Below, in pieces: positions 8,083-16,525 of a stretch of DNA of 64,000 bases; the first letter of the stretch is position 1, and every line of letters starts with the position of its first letter. The notes below the pieces were generated by a model. It had not been told where the DNA came from. It saw only the letters and a program-made list of their open reading frames with translations, and made no database searches. The DNA is taken from contig NZ_CP007220.1 in assembly GCF_001632805.1 (NCBI RefSeq), positions 1,612,001-1,676,000 of the forward strand, written 5' to 3'. Made by a program: the position numbers and the translations under genes. The stretch is from Mycobacteroides chelonae CCUG 47445. Lineage in GTDB: Bacteria; Actinomycetota; Actinomycetes; Mycobacteriales; Mycobacteriaceae.

Positions 8083-8789
8083 GGCGAGAGTACGCAGTCG
8101 TCGCTGGTGGAGCGGGCAATCTTGGAGCGCAGATCTCCCGCGGGCTGCGGGCCGGCGGTCTCGACGTTGTCGTCCTCGACCGGGCAGAGTCGGCAGTTGA
8201 TGGCGTCGTGACAGTAAAACTCGATCTAGTCGATCACGCACTGGTGGGCAGGGAAATCGAGGCACTAATAGCAGGTCGCGGCGCTCCGTCCGTTCTTGTC
8301 AATGCCCAAGGCTGGTCTCCCAAGCCTGACACCGGGATCAGTCCTGGAAGCGTCGGGACTGAATTGTTCAGCATGGTCGTCGACATCAATCTCACAAGTT
8401 GCTACACAACAATGCGCCACATCGTGCCTGCGATGGCAGAGGCGGGCGTCGGCAGAGTAGTCAACATCAGCTCTGCTGCCGCCTATACCGGCAGGACGAC
8501 CGCGACAGCAGGCTATGCGGCAGCGAAGGCAGGGCTCGACGCACTGACACGCTCATTCGCTGCGCAGTACTCCTCACAGGGTGTTCTGATCTGCGGGGTC
8601 GCACCAGGCAAATTTGGGTCGCCGGGGTGGCTGGATGACCGGACCGCTATTGATCGTTACCTCGGTGAGATCCCGATCGGCCGACTCGCGACCGTGGACG
8701 AGGTCGCCGATGTCGTGGAGTTCTTTGTCCGGTCCAACACCTACATCACAGGCCAAACAGTTTTAGTTGACGGAGGAAGGCTCTCGTGA
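8079..8789 (+). CDS. Short-chain dehydrogenase/reductase
   Basis: 236 aa, classical SDR. The N-terminal VAGGAGNLGAQI is the Gly-rich cofactor loop, VLDRA ends beta-2 with an Asp that favours NAD(H), and NAQG replaces NNAG. The catalytic Ser is in NISSAAAY and the YAAAK pair gives Tyr and Lys. The C-terminus VDGGRLS is typical. Cytosolic NAD(P)H-dependent oxidation or reduction of a hydroxyl/keto group. GTG start in the overlap with the DinB gene; coupled to the creatininase gene downstream. A role preparing a keto group for the class III aminotransferase two genes on is reasonable (inference). Confidence 0.9.
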   Translation: MRREYAVVAGGAGNLGAQISRGLRAGGLDVVVLDRAESAVDGVVTVKLDLVDHALVGREIEALIAGRGAPSVLVNAQGWSPKPDTGISPGSVGTELFSMVVDINLTSCYTTMRHIVPAMAEAGVGRVVNISSAAAYTGRTTATAGYAAAKAGLDALTRSFAAQYSSQGVLICGVAPGKFGSPGWLDDRTAIDRYLGEIPIGRLATVDEVADVVEFFVRSNTYITGQTVLVDGGRLS

Positions 8790-9550
8790 TCGCACATTCA
8801 TCCGACCAGTCGCTGTATCTATCTAATTTGAGCTGGACAGCATTCGAAGCGCGCGCCAGGTCGATTCCCTACTGGATTTTGACTACGGGGAGCATAGAGC
8901 AGCATGGCCCCCACCTTCCGCTCATGGCCGATGCGCTGGTAGTTGAACGCCTTGCCGAGATTGCCGCTGCGCGTGACGGATCGCTCATTCTTCCAGGAAT
9001 CCGGGTCGGCGCTTTGCACGCATTCCGCGAGTGGCCCCATATCCGTATCGACTCGTCGCTGCTGATTGAGCAGGTTATTGCGTACGCGGCGCCCGCGCGC
9101 GCGTATGGCAACCGGCTGCTCTTACTGAACGGTCACGACGAGAATCACGAGCCGTTGATGGTCGCTGCACGGACGCTCAGCAGTGAGTTCGGCACGGACG
9201 TGGTCGTTGTCGAGTGGGCACAGCTCGTAACCGATGTCATCCGTAACAATTCGACGTCGACCTCAGAGTCTCACGCCGGAGAAGCGCTTACCTCGCTTCT
9301 TCTGCATTGGTATCCCGAACACGTTGTGAAAGAACGGATCTCAGCTGGAGCTATGCCCGCTGGAGGCGTTTTGGCCGATGACTTGCACGTCGAAATACTT
9401 GCACACAATCCGCAGAGTTACACCAGGGACGAGGTGCCGACCGGTGTTCTCGGGGATCCCCGCCCAGCATCTGCGCAGAAGGGCGCCCTGATCGCAGATG
9501 CGCTCGTCGAACGGATCGGCCTGTTAGTGAACGAGCGGAGATGGCAATGA
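8786..9550 (+). CDS. Creatininase-family amidohydrolase
   Basis: 254 aa with the creatininase signature GSIEQHGPHLPLMAD. E38, H40 and D49 match the first metal ligands; NGHDENH (~110) and SHAGE (~160) follow where the family has its second metal site. These enzymes hydrolyse cyclic or linear amides; relatives include MftE (peptidase of mycofactocin maturation) and ArfB (formamide hydrolase). No radical SAM or MftA-like gene is present, so this is not mycofactocin. It may trim a peptide or open a cyclic amide in the pathway (inference). GTGA overlap with the SDR. Confidence 0.87.
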   Translation: MIAHSSDQSLYLSNLSWTAFEARARSIPYWILTTGSIEQHGPHLPLMADALVVERLAEIAAARDGSLILPGIRVGALHAFREWPHIRIDSSLLIEQVIAYAAPARAYGNRLLLLNGHDENHEPLMVAARTLSSEFGTDVVVVEWAQLVTDVIRNNSTSTSESHAGEALTSLLLHWYPEHVVKERISAGAMPAGGVLADDLHVEILAHNPQSYTRDEVPTGVLGDPRPASAQKGALIADALVERIGLLVNERRWQ

Positions 9551-10896
9551 TCGACACCAGCGGCGTCGCAGATACGGCCCCATCATCGGGTTTGCCGAAT
9601 GAACCACACGCGGATTCGATCACCGTTGCCACGAAAATGGAATCCCCTTCGATGTCTGCTGTGGCTGACATTGGGATCGCAGTTGACTCGGCCCAAGGCT
9701 CTTTCCTTGTCGACGAGATCGGGAGAAGCTATATGGATCTGACGTCCGGGTCGGGAGTGCTCGCGCTTGGGCATTCAGCGCCGGCCGTAGTTGCTGCCAT
9801 GCAGGCCCAGGTCGGCAGCTTCGTGCATGGCGGATGGCAGCTCACCTCTAGCGCGCGAGCAAGGCTCACCGAAGCCGTTGCGGCGCTTCTTCCATGGCCG
9901 GATCCGGTGTTGCTGTTTTGCACGACCGGCACTGAGGCCGTCGAAGGTGCCCTCAAGGTTGCGCGAGCGGCGACTGGCCGCTCACAAGTGTTGGGGTTCC
10001 TGGGCGGATACCACGGCAAGACCGCTGGATCGCTCAACGTGACCGCCAATGCCGCGTTCCGCGCCGGGGTGACGCAAGTACCCGTCGCGGGGCTATCACT
10101 GCCGTATCCTGCGGCACCCGGTTATCTCGATCCAATGGCCGGAAGCGAGCCAACTGATGAGATGCGGACCCAGTACGCATACGGTCGGGAAATCCTTGAC
10201 CACCCGGACTTCGGCGCGGCCGACGTCGCCGGGCTGATCATTGAAGTAGTGCAGGGCGCTGGCGGAATGCAGGCCGCAGCGCCCGGCTTGCTCGAGGAGC
10301 TGCGCCAGTACACTCGGGAGCGCGACATGCTGCTCATCGTCGATGAGATCTTCACCGGTCTCGGGCGCACAGGGCGACTGTTCGGCATTGATCACGATGC
10401 GGTGATACCGGATCTGATGGTGCTCGGAAAGGCACTCGGAGGTGGGTTGCCCTTGTCCTTGGTCGCAGGTCCACGCGAGATCATGGAAAGCATTCCCGCG
10501 CTGGCGCAGACCAGCACATTCTCCGCCAATCCGGTCGCATGCGCGGCAGGCCTCGCCGTTCTCGAACGCCTTGACGACGAGCTACTACAAGACGTGGTAA
10601 CCCGTGGAATCGAAATCAACAATGCCATTACATCTCTGGACGTACCGGGAATCTCACTTCGAACAACCGGTCGCGGACTAATGATGGGCATCGTCGTAGA
10701 CGACAGCACACCGACTCCAGGGAATGCGACGGCCCGCGTGATGCGCCGAATGCAGCATGCCGGTGTGCTCGCTCTACGGGGGGGCCCCCGCGGTAACGTC
10801 ATCAAGCTGACTCCACCACTGACGCTGTCCCGAGCCGAGTGCTCCAGAGCCACTGACATCGTGGCTACGGCGCTCGAAACAGAGGCACGGCGATGA
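9547..10896 (+). CDS. Class III PLP-dependent aminotransferase
   Basis: 449 aa from the ATG at 9547. An ATG six bases upstream is in frame, but the 9547 start gives the ATGA overlap used throughout the operon. Class III features: TSGSGVLALGHSAP near the N-terminus, CTTGTEAVEGALKVARAATGR for PLP phosphate binding, FLGGYHGKT, the VDEIFTGLGRTG block with the PLP-N1 Asp, and the Schiff-base Lys in VLGKALGGGLP (~300). Relatives act on omega-amino groups (ornithine, 4-aminobutyrate, DAPA synthase). It probably installs or removes an amine on a pathway intermediate, with the SDR as a possible partner supplying the ketone. Confidence 0.92.
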   Translation: MIDTSGVADTAPSSGLPNEPHADSITVATKMESPSMSAVADIGIAVDSAQGSFLVDEIGRSYMDLTSGSGVLALGHSAPAVVAAMQAQVGSFVHGGWQLTSSARARLTEAVAALLPWPDPVLLFCTTGTEAVEGALKVARAATGRSQVLGFLGGYHGKTAGSLNVTANAAFRAGVTQVPVAGLSLPYPAAPGYLDPMAGSEPTDEMRTQYAYGREILDHPDFGAADVAGLIIEVVQGAGGMQAAAPGLLEELRQYTRERDMLLIVDEIFTGLGRTGRLFGIDHDAVIPDLMVLGKALGGGLPLSLVAGPREIMESIPALAQTSTFSANPVACAAGLAVLERLDDELLQDVVTRGIEINNAITSLDVPGISLRTTGRGLMMGIVVDDSTPTPGNATARVMRRMQHAGVLALRGGPRGNVIKLTPPLTLSRAECSRATDIVATALETEARR

Positions 10897-11711
10897 TCGC
10901 CGGGTCAGCAGCGAGGCCGCTGTGGTGGGGTCGCGTTTTCGTCGACGGGGTCGTCGGCGGCAATCACACGGTGGTACTCAACCCTGGCGCGGTCACGGAC
11001 CCGGCAGTCGCCGCACAGCGCCTCGGCGTTCCGGACACCGCCGTCGTAGTGTCCTCCGACGAGCGAGGCGTGCTGTTGCGCACGTTCTCTCCCGTCGAAG
11101 AGCTCGGACAGTGCGTCCAGACGTCGCTCGCCTCAATTGTCGCACTCGATTTACCGTCTGGGCGGTCACACGATGTACGGCATTTGACCACCGAACCGCT
11201 ACAAGTGGAGCGGGAGGGCGATCTGGTGTGGGCTCACTCGGGATCAACTGATGCCGACAGCCACGAGGAAGCGAGCACGACGCCGCGATGGCTCGTCGAG
11301 CAGATCGGCCATGCGGATGCCGTACGAGTCGGCGGCACCCGGCCGCGACTCCTGGTGCGGTGCGATGACATAAACGCCCTATCTGGTGCTGTGGTCCCTG
11401 CCGTTGCAGTCCGAAATCTGTGCACCGAGAGCAGGCTCAACGGCCTAGTGATCTTCGGTGTCCATGAAGCGGGAGTCCGAGTGCGTGTGTTCACGACTTC
11501 CCTTGCCGGCGCTGAGGATACCGCGACCGGCGGCGCGGTAATGTCTGTCGCCAGCCTCCTCCGCCGTGAGGGCGTTCGCGCCGAGATCGCGGTCCGCCAG
11601 GGAGGCACGGACTTGACACAACACGGACATCTGCGGCTTCGCATCGACGATCGGATCGCCCTCGGCGGTGCAGTGTTGACGTTAGCGCGCGGTCGGGCGG
11701 TGGACTCGTGA
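10893..11711 (+). CDS. PhzF/DAP-epimerase-fold protein lacking consensus catalytic residues
   Basis: 272 aa with the two-lobed PhzF pattern: VFVDGVVGGNHTVVLN at the N-terminus (family: F-x-GNP-x-AVV), FSPVEELGQC in place of FTP-x-E-x-PFCGH, and AEDTATGGA (208-215) in place of EDPATGSA. The Gly-His after the conserved Cys is Val75-Gln76, the Ser of TGSA is Gly214, and the general-base Glu position appears to be Asp48. The family isomerises or epimerises without cofactor using these residues, so this copy may have a changed reaction or a structural role. Overlaps its neighbours by 4 nt on both sides. Confidence 0.75.
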   Translation: MIAGSAARPLWWGRVFVDGVVGGNHTVVLNPGAVTDPAVAAQRLGVPDTAVVVSSDERGVLLRTFSPVEELGQCVQTSLASIVALDLPSGRSHDVRHLTTEPLQVEREGDLVWAHSGSTDADSHEEASTTPRWLVEQIGHADAVRVGGTRPRLLVRCDDINALSGAVVPAVAVRNLCTESRLNGLVIFGVHEAGVRVRVFTTSLAGAEDTATGGAVMSVASLLRREGVRAEIAVRQGGTDLTQHGHLRLRIDDRIALGGAVLTLARGRAVDS

Positions 11712-12880
11712 GCCCAGATACAACACGGCAAGAATCGTGTACCGAAACAGACGCGCTGCGGACGGTGGTGATGCACAGCATCGACGAACTGTCAGAAGAG
11801 CGGATGGCCGCGCTGCAGATGGAAGGCCTTTACGTCAGCGCGCGATGGTTGAGATACTGCGAACGAGCTCCCGGGTCCAGCATGATGTATGTCGGGTTAG
11901 AGGATAGGCGAGGCCGACTTCAAGGGCTGTGCGCACTCCGGCGAGTAGCGGACCCCCGCACCATGGATCTCTACAACATAGGCAGTTTGATCATCGAGGA
12001 ACCGGAGCAGGCGCCGTTCGGGGTTTTCCCTAATCTCGTCGCAGCCGTCTCGGGCGCGCACTGCGTCCTCCTGCTACCGCCAGTCGAGAGACACGATCGG
12101 GACGTGTTGCTACAGCGCCTCGTAGAGGCCATCGCAGAAGTGGCTCGCAGCGAAGGCTACCTAACCATCGGCTTCCTCTACCTCCAGGATCGGGCAGACG
12201 CGGACGTAGTCGCGGCGGCACTCGGGTCTGAGCGCCCCTTCCTTGTAGATCTGAATACCGAGCTCGTCTGCGATGCCGACGACTTCGAGGGCTATCTGAT
12301 GTCGTTGCCGTCGAAGTCTCGGGCGAAGCGGCGGCGCGAACGGCGGCGGTTCCTGGACTCCGGCCTGCAGGTGAGCGTTGAACACGGCACCGCCCGGTTG
12401 GACGAGCGCACCGCCGCGCTGCAACTGCAGCTTCGCGAGAAGTATGGCGTCAGCGGATCTATCGAGCAGATCCTGGCGGACTACGCGTCGCTGCGCGCCA
12501 CCGTCGAGGACGACATCCGAGTCTTCCTGTGTTCACGCGATGGAAAACCGATCGGCCTCACGATGTGCCTGCTCGACGGCGAGCGGATGCATGTTCGGTT
12601 ATCTGGCTTCGAGTACTCAGCGCTCGGTTCCGACTTCGTCTACTTCAATACGACGTTCTACGAGCCGATCAGTTGGGGCCTCGCGCATGGCATCCGGACG
12701 TTCGTTTTCGGCACGGGCACCTATTCAGCGAAGGCTGAGCGCGGCTGTCGGCTTCTCCCCAGCTATGGCGTTGTCAGGTGGCCATCGGGCTTGGAACTTC
12801 AGGCACAAAGCGCGTTGTCTGAACGTGATGGGCGTTTACGTGAGCTGGCCGGTTACCCAGTCGTTGCCGTCGGCGATTAG
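11708..12880 (+). CDS. FemAB/GNAT-like acyl- or aminoacyltransferase (FemAB_like, DUF482 type)
   Basis: 390 aa, last gene of the operon. The second half (~190-390) has the FemAB_like pattern: SLPSKSRAKRRRERRRF, a VFLCSRDGKPIG strand, LSGFEYSALGSDFVYFNTTFYEPI and FVFGTGTYSAKAERGC. The domain is a GNAT fold related to Fem ligases, which transfer amino acids from aminoacyl-tRNA to peptidoglycan precursors; other relatives use acyl-CoA. The highly basic helix at ~200-215 could contact tRNA or another polyanion (inference). GTG start coupled to the PhzF-like gene. Together with two ATP-grasp enzymes it suggests a peptide-like product. Confidence 0.75.
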   Translation: MSPDTTRQESCTETDALRTVVMHSIDELSEERMAALQMEGLYVSARWLRYCERAPGSSMMYVGLEDRRGRLQGLCALRRVADPRTMDLYNIGSLIIEEPEQAPFGVFPNLVAAVSGAHCVLLLPPVERHDRDVLLQRLVEAIAEVARSEGYLTIGFLYLQDRADADVVAAALGSERPFLVDLNTELVCDADDFEGYLMSLPSKSRAKRRRERRRFLDSGLQVSVEHGTARLDERTAALQLQLREKYGVSGSIEQILADYASLRATVEDDIRVFLCSRDGKPIGLTMCLLDGERMHVRLSGFEYSALGSDFVYFNTTFYEPISWGLAHGIRTFVFGTGTYSAKAERGCRLLPSYGVVRWPSGLELQAQSALSERDGRLRELAGYPVVAVGD

Positions 12881-12980
12881 TGGAAGTCCCCGCCTCAAGT
12901 CGGATCGAAGGCCAATACTAGCAATGTGGTGGTCGCGCTTGTCGACGCGATTCATCACTCTTCGAAACTACTTTTTGGAG

Positions 12981-14597
12981 TCAGTCTGCGACCTGTACGT
13001 CGGCCCATTCGATGCAGTCGTTGATACCGATCTTGACGTTGCTTACTCGGTTGGAGTGCACGGCTTGATTTACTCCGTAGAACAGTGGCGCGGCGGGAAA
13101 GTCTTTGAACAATAAGTCTTCGGCCTTCTGGTATCCACGGTTTGCTTCCTCGATCGTGGGTGCACTGTTGCCCTGGCGGAGGAGTTTGTCGAATTCTGGA
13201 TTGCTGTAGAAGGTGTGGTTGGAGCCGCGTGGGGGTAGTGCCACTGTCCCGTATAGCGAATCCAAGAAGTTGTAGATCGATGGGTAGTCCATCACCCAGC
13301 CGTCGCGAAAAGGGCCTGTCATCCCTTTCTGGTCCTGTAACGGGAGAATCTGCGAGAACGGCAACGTTTTGAGCCGGTATGACAATCCCAGGTTCGATTG
13401 CAGCTGGTGACCTATCGCCTGCACCCAGCCTTCGTGCCCAGCGCCCGAGTTGAACCACAGGTCGACTGGTTGGCTGCGGTCAAAGCCCGCCTCGTCGAGC
13501 AGCTTGTTGGCCTCTTCGACGTGTAGTTCGCATAGCTTCCCGCAGGCCCCCTTGCGGAAATCAAAGATCGCTGGGGATCCGTATGAGCTTGCTGGTGTTT
13601 GGGTGCCCGAAAAGATCACCGATGAGATCACTTCCCGGTCGATGGCCATCGAAATCGCCTTCCGCACACGGGGATCGGCATAACGTTGATCGTAGAGCGG
13701 GAAACCCAGGGACGTGATGTCCGACCGTTGCCGCTCCAGGTAGGCATCCCCGAATTCGGCTTTGGCGTTCTCGAACGCGTCCTCGGGAAGGTCCAGTTGG
13801 ATATCGAGAGAGCCGGCCTGCATGTCCGTGTAGGCGGTGCGCAGCTCGGTGTAAACCCGAAACTCGATCCCTTTGCCCTTGGCTTTCTTTGGCCCCGGGT
13901 ACTGGTCGTAGCGGCTCAGTGTGAAACCGACGCCGCGCACCCAATCGGTGTCTGCCTTGAACGGGCCGTTGCCGATGGGGTGCACGCCAAATTTCTGCGG
14001 ATCTTGATAGAAGACCTTGGGCAGCGGCAGGAACGCGTTGTACCCCAACGTCATCGGAAAGATTGCGAACGGCGCGCTGAGCCGCACAGTGAAGGTCAGA
14101 TCATCAACAAACTGCAGCCCGCGCATCTTTGTTTCACGAGGAGGGGCATTGGTCTGGGAGTCGCCCTGCAGGTCATCGAAACCATCGATGTTGGCAAAAA
14201 AACTCGACGATCCTTGTGCGTTCGTACTTAGGGCCGTGTAGTTCCACGCGTCCACGTAAGACTGCGCGGTCACGGGCTCTCCGTTGTGGAATGTCCAGCT
14301 GGGCTTAAGCTTTATCGTCCAGTTCACATTGTTTGTGCTGGTGATCGACTCGGCGGCACCGCTGTATTCCACGGCAGCGGTATCACTGTTGAACTCGACA
14401 AGGGCAGTGAACAACGAACGCAAAATCCGCGCGCCTTGATTCTCAGTGGTGTTTCCCGGGACCAGCGGATTCCGCGGCTCAGTGATGAAAGCGCTGAAAT
14501 ATCCCGCAGGCGCATGAGTCGCTAGGTCACCGCAACCCGCAGGCATGAGTGCCGCAACAGTGATAACCAGCACGGTAGCTAGCCGGACAAACTTCAT
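12981..14597 (-). CDS. Peptide/solute-binding lipoprotein, family 5 (OppA/DppA-like)
   Basis: 538 aa. The N-terminus is a lipoprotein signal: MKFVRLATVLVITVAALMPAGC, with lipobox PAGC and Cys22 as the probable acylated residue, so it sits on the outer face of the plasma membrane. SBP_bac_5 features include WTIKLKPSWTFHNGEPV, NGPFKA, DPRVRKAISMAIDR and GHEGWV...DYPSIYNFLDSLYG. No ABC permease or ATPase is adjacent. It is convergent with the biosynthetic operon and paralogous to its signal-less binding protein. A G-rich ribosome-binding stretch (G7) lies just before the ATG. Confidence 0.93.
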   Translation of the reverse strand: MKFVRLATVLVITVAALMPAGCGDLATHAPAGYFSAFITEPRNPLVPGNTTENQGARILRSLFTALVEFNSDTAAVEYSGAAESITSTNNVNWTIKLKPSWTFHNGEPVTAQSYVDAWNYTALSTNAQGSSSFFANIDGFDDLQGDSQTNAPPRETKMRGLQFVDDLTFTVRLSAPFAIFPMTLGYNAFLPLPKVFYQDPQKFGVHPIGNGPFKADTDWVRGVGFTLSRYDQYPGPKKAKGKGIEFRVYTELRTAYTDMQAGSLDIQLDLPEDAFENAKAEFGDAYLERQRSDITSLGFPLYDQRYADPRVRKAISMAIDREVISSVIFSGTQTPASSYGSPAIFDFRKGACGKLCELHVEEANKLLDEAGFDRSQPVDLWFNSGAGHEGWVQAIGHQLQSNLGLSYRLKTLPFSQILPLQDQKGMTGPFRDGWVMDYPSIYNFLDSLYGTVALPPRGSNHTFYSNPEFDKLLRQGNSAPTIEEANRGYQKAEDLLFKDFPAAPLFYGVNQAVHSNRVSNVKIGINDCIEWADVQVAD

Positions 14598-14807
14598 CGC
14601 CCCCCCTTCGCAATGACTGACACAACGTACTTTAGAACTGCCGAGCGCCTACGTCTCGCTCAACGAGAGTTTTGCTCAATGTGACCTTTTCCTCACGGTC
14701 AAGCTAGAAAAACAATCAGATCCTTCGGTGCCACGGTGGCGAATTGAGCTGCAGAAGAGAAGAGATTTCCGGGAAGGCGTGTCATTGTGAGGATTTCCGA
14801 GGCACGC

Positions 14808-15266
14808 CTACGGCGCGGCGGATCGCGCGGACGCGTGGACTCCAGTGGTGCGGTCGTTGGATGGTGCCAGTGAGGGCGCGTTCGAGATTGTCCAAAAGTT
14901 CCGGGGGACCGCTTCGAATACGTGCCTGCCGTCGATGATTCGTCCATGCACGGAGTCGAAGGTGAACTCGACGAGCCGTCCCGGAAGAGACGTGGTGCAG
15001 GTGTAGCGGACGTTGCCGTGCCCGCGGTGCGGCAGTCGCCTATCCCCCAACATGAGTTGATGGTATCGGCCCTCGACTCAATTGATCCCTGCAGTCGTTG
15101 CTACACGCTGGCCGGTCTCGAGAGCCTGCTGGAGCGCATGGAAGATTTCGCGTGCGAGGTGCTGATGAAGAGCCCACCCGGAAGTGGCCGGTAAACAAAA
15201 AGGGGTCAGATCACGGCGGCGAACGCGGACCCAACCGGCGAGCCCGAAGCTCCGAGCTCGGATCAT
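14808..15266 (-). pseudogene. Possible gene remnant interrupted by a stop codon
   Basis: On the minus strand two ORFs in the same frame (15266-15078 and 15077-14808) are separated only by a TGA at 15078-15080. Read through, they give about 150 residues, with HQHLAREIFHALQQALETG before the stop and FTFDSVHGRIIDGRHVF after it. Both parts look protein-like rather than low complexity, but I recognise no family. It may be the relic of an element gene at the island boundary; a chance frame in GC-rich DNA is the alternative. Confidence 0.3.
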
Positions 15267-15366
15267 CCGGAAACGCCGGCAGTCTTTTAATAGCAGTAAA
15301 CGAAATACTCACCGCAGTTAAGGGCTGTTTTCGGCGTTCTAGACAGGCGGTTGCCTGGTCGTTTTC

Positions 15367-15407
15367 GGGGGCGGTGGACGGGAGCGAAGCGGACGGTAGC
15401 CGCCCCC
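15367..15407. repeat. Perfect 8-bp inverted repeat (GC-rich hairpin)
   Basis: GGGGGCGG at 15367-15374 is repeated inverted as CCGCCCCC at 15400-15407, with a 25-nt spacer. There is no T-tract on either side, so it is not a classical intrinsic terminator. It lies 90 bp upstream of the HD-domain gene at the left end of the integrative element and may be a regulatory or terminator-like structure. Confidence 0.4.
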
Positions 15408-15496
15408 GCTGACATGCTCAGCTTGTATCGCCATGTTGGGTTAGTGCGTGAATGTCGCCGTTGGCTATGCGGCATGGGGCTCGTAGGCTGGTTGTC

Positions 15497-16030
15497 ATGG
15501 GCGAGCTGGTCGAGCGTGCGCGACGGGTGGCCGGGGCGCGGCTTGCTGAGTTGCCGCGTCGGTGGGCGCATGTGCAGGGTGTGGCGGCGGCTGCTGCGCG
15601 GATTCGGGGGCACTTCGACGTGACTGCTGGGGACTGTCTGGTGGCTGCGGCGTGGACTCACGACATTGGTTATGGACCGTCGGTGCGTGCGACGGGTTTT
15701 CATCCGCTCGACGGTGCACGGTTTGTGCGCAGTCAGGGTTTCCCAGAGTTGGTCGTGTCCTTGGTGGCATTTCACAGCGGGGCCACCGTCGAGGCCCAGG
15801 TACGCGGTGTTCAGGGTTTGTCGGAGTTCTCCGAGCCTGACCGTGAGCTGTTGGATGCGTTGACATTCTGTGATTTGACAACTGGCCCAGATGGCACGTC
15901 GGTATCCGCTGCTGTCCGCTTAGGTGAGGTATTGCAACGGTATGGTCCGGATGATCCTGTGCACCAAGCCATTGACCTATCGCGTGATGATCTATTGGCT
16001 GCAGTGAGGCGCGTGCAGTCCTGGCAGTGA
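15497..16030 (+). CDS. HD-domain protein of the integrative element
   Basis: 177 aa from ATG 15497; an upstream in-frame GTG-type start is less likely because homology starts at MGELVERARR. HD-superfamily metal ligands are visible: WAHVQGV, the His-Asp pair in AAWTHDIGY, HSG, and an Asp near FCDLTTGPDG. The superfamily comprises metal-dependent phosphohydrolases, often acting on nucleotides. HD proteins next to a Nudix gene are a regular cargo of actinomycete integrative and conjugative elements; their role there is not established. Convergent with the Nudix gene. Confidence 0.82.
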   Translation: MGELVERARRVAGARLAELPRRWAHVQGVAAAAARIRGHFDVTAGDCLVAAAWTHDIGYGPSVRATGFHPLDGARFVRSQGFPELVVSLVAFHSGATVEAQVRGVQGLSEFSEPDRELLDALTFCDLTTGPDGTSVSAAVRLGEVLQRYGPDDPVHQAIDLSRDDLLAAVRRVQSWQ

Positions 16031-16039
16031 GCGGGCGCG

Positions 16040-16510
16040 CTATCCGAGGTACGGGGTCGGCCGATGTTCCAGGTAGTGGGTGATGCGCAGCCGCATTGAC
16101 GGATGCATGTTGAGTTGTTCGATGTGGGCCGGTTCGGTCCAGGCGATGTCGGTGCTTTCGTGATCGATGGCCAGTTCCCCGCCGCGCAGGTTGGTGGCGA
16201 AGCATAGCGAGAATTGCTGGCGCACTTCACCATCGGAGAAAGCCACCACGTGGGCGGGGTTAGTGTAGATGCCTACCAGGCCGGTGATCTCGACGTTGAG
16301 GCCGGTTTCTTCTTTAACCTCGCGGATAGCGGTCTGTTCGATGCTCTCCCCGATGTCATGGCCACCTCCGGGCAGTGCCCATAGGGTGTTGTCGCGGCGT
16401 TTGATCAGCAGGATACGGCCTTGTTCATCGGTGACGATGGCCGAGGCTGATGGCACGACGCTGTTGGGTTCGGGGGCGTTCGGGTCGTTGTAGTAGTCGG
16501 TGCGCGCCAT
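16040..16510 (-). CDS. Nudix hydrolase (Pif-like position)
   Basis: 156 aa. The Nudix box is complete: GGGHDIGESIEQTAIREVKEETG, here given in two parts as GGGHDIGESIEQ and REVKEETG, with the metal-binding REVKEE. It hydrolyses a nucleoside diphosphate linked to X; the substrate is unknown. In the Streptomyces element pSAM2 a Nudix protein, Pif, prevents redundant transfer between cells carrying the element. The same position beside an XRE-type regulator suggests a similar immunity role here (inference). It follows the broken regulator gene on the same strand by 15 bp. Confidence 0.9.
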   Translation of the reverse strand: MARTDYYNDPNAPEPNSVVPSASAIVTDEQGRILLIKRRDNTLWALPGGGHDIGESIEQTAIREVKEETGLNVEITGLVGIYTNPAHVVAFSDGEVRQQFSLCFATNLRGGELAIDHESTDIAWTEPAHIEQLNMHPSMRLRITHYLEHRPTPYLG

Positions 16511-16525
16511 GCGGTAAAGCCCTTC

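Larger units (their letters stand above)
14598..15496. other. Gene-poor junction between the biosynthetic operon block and the integrative element
   Basis: About 900 bp separate the lipoprotein start from the HD-domain gene. Both strands hold only short overlapping ORFs with no recognisable domain. The longest coherent stretch is the interrupted frame described at 14808-15266, and a hairpin lies at 15367-15407. The lipoprotein promoter must lie at the left end and the HD-gene promoter at the right end. This is the likely boundary of the integrative element, but I found no copy of the tRNA-His 3' end here that would mark an attachment site. Confidence 0.5.

Noticed and set aside
2..12880. Bacilysin, phenazine or mycofactocin cluster
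   Set aside because: Single families are shared (ATP-grasp, MFS, SDR; PhzF fold; creatininase), but the defining genes (prephenate decarboxylase BacA, PhzBDEG, radical SAM MftC) are absent.
14699..15194. Small ORFs on both strands as genes
   Set aside because: Mutually overlapping, no ribosome-binding site or recognisable domain; only the stop-interrupted minus frame is kept, as a low-confidence remnant.
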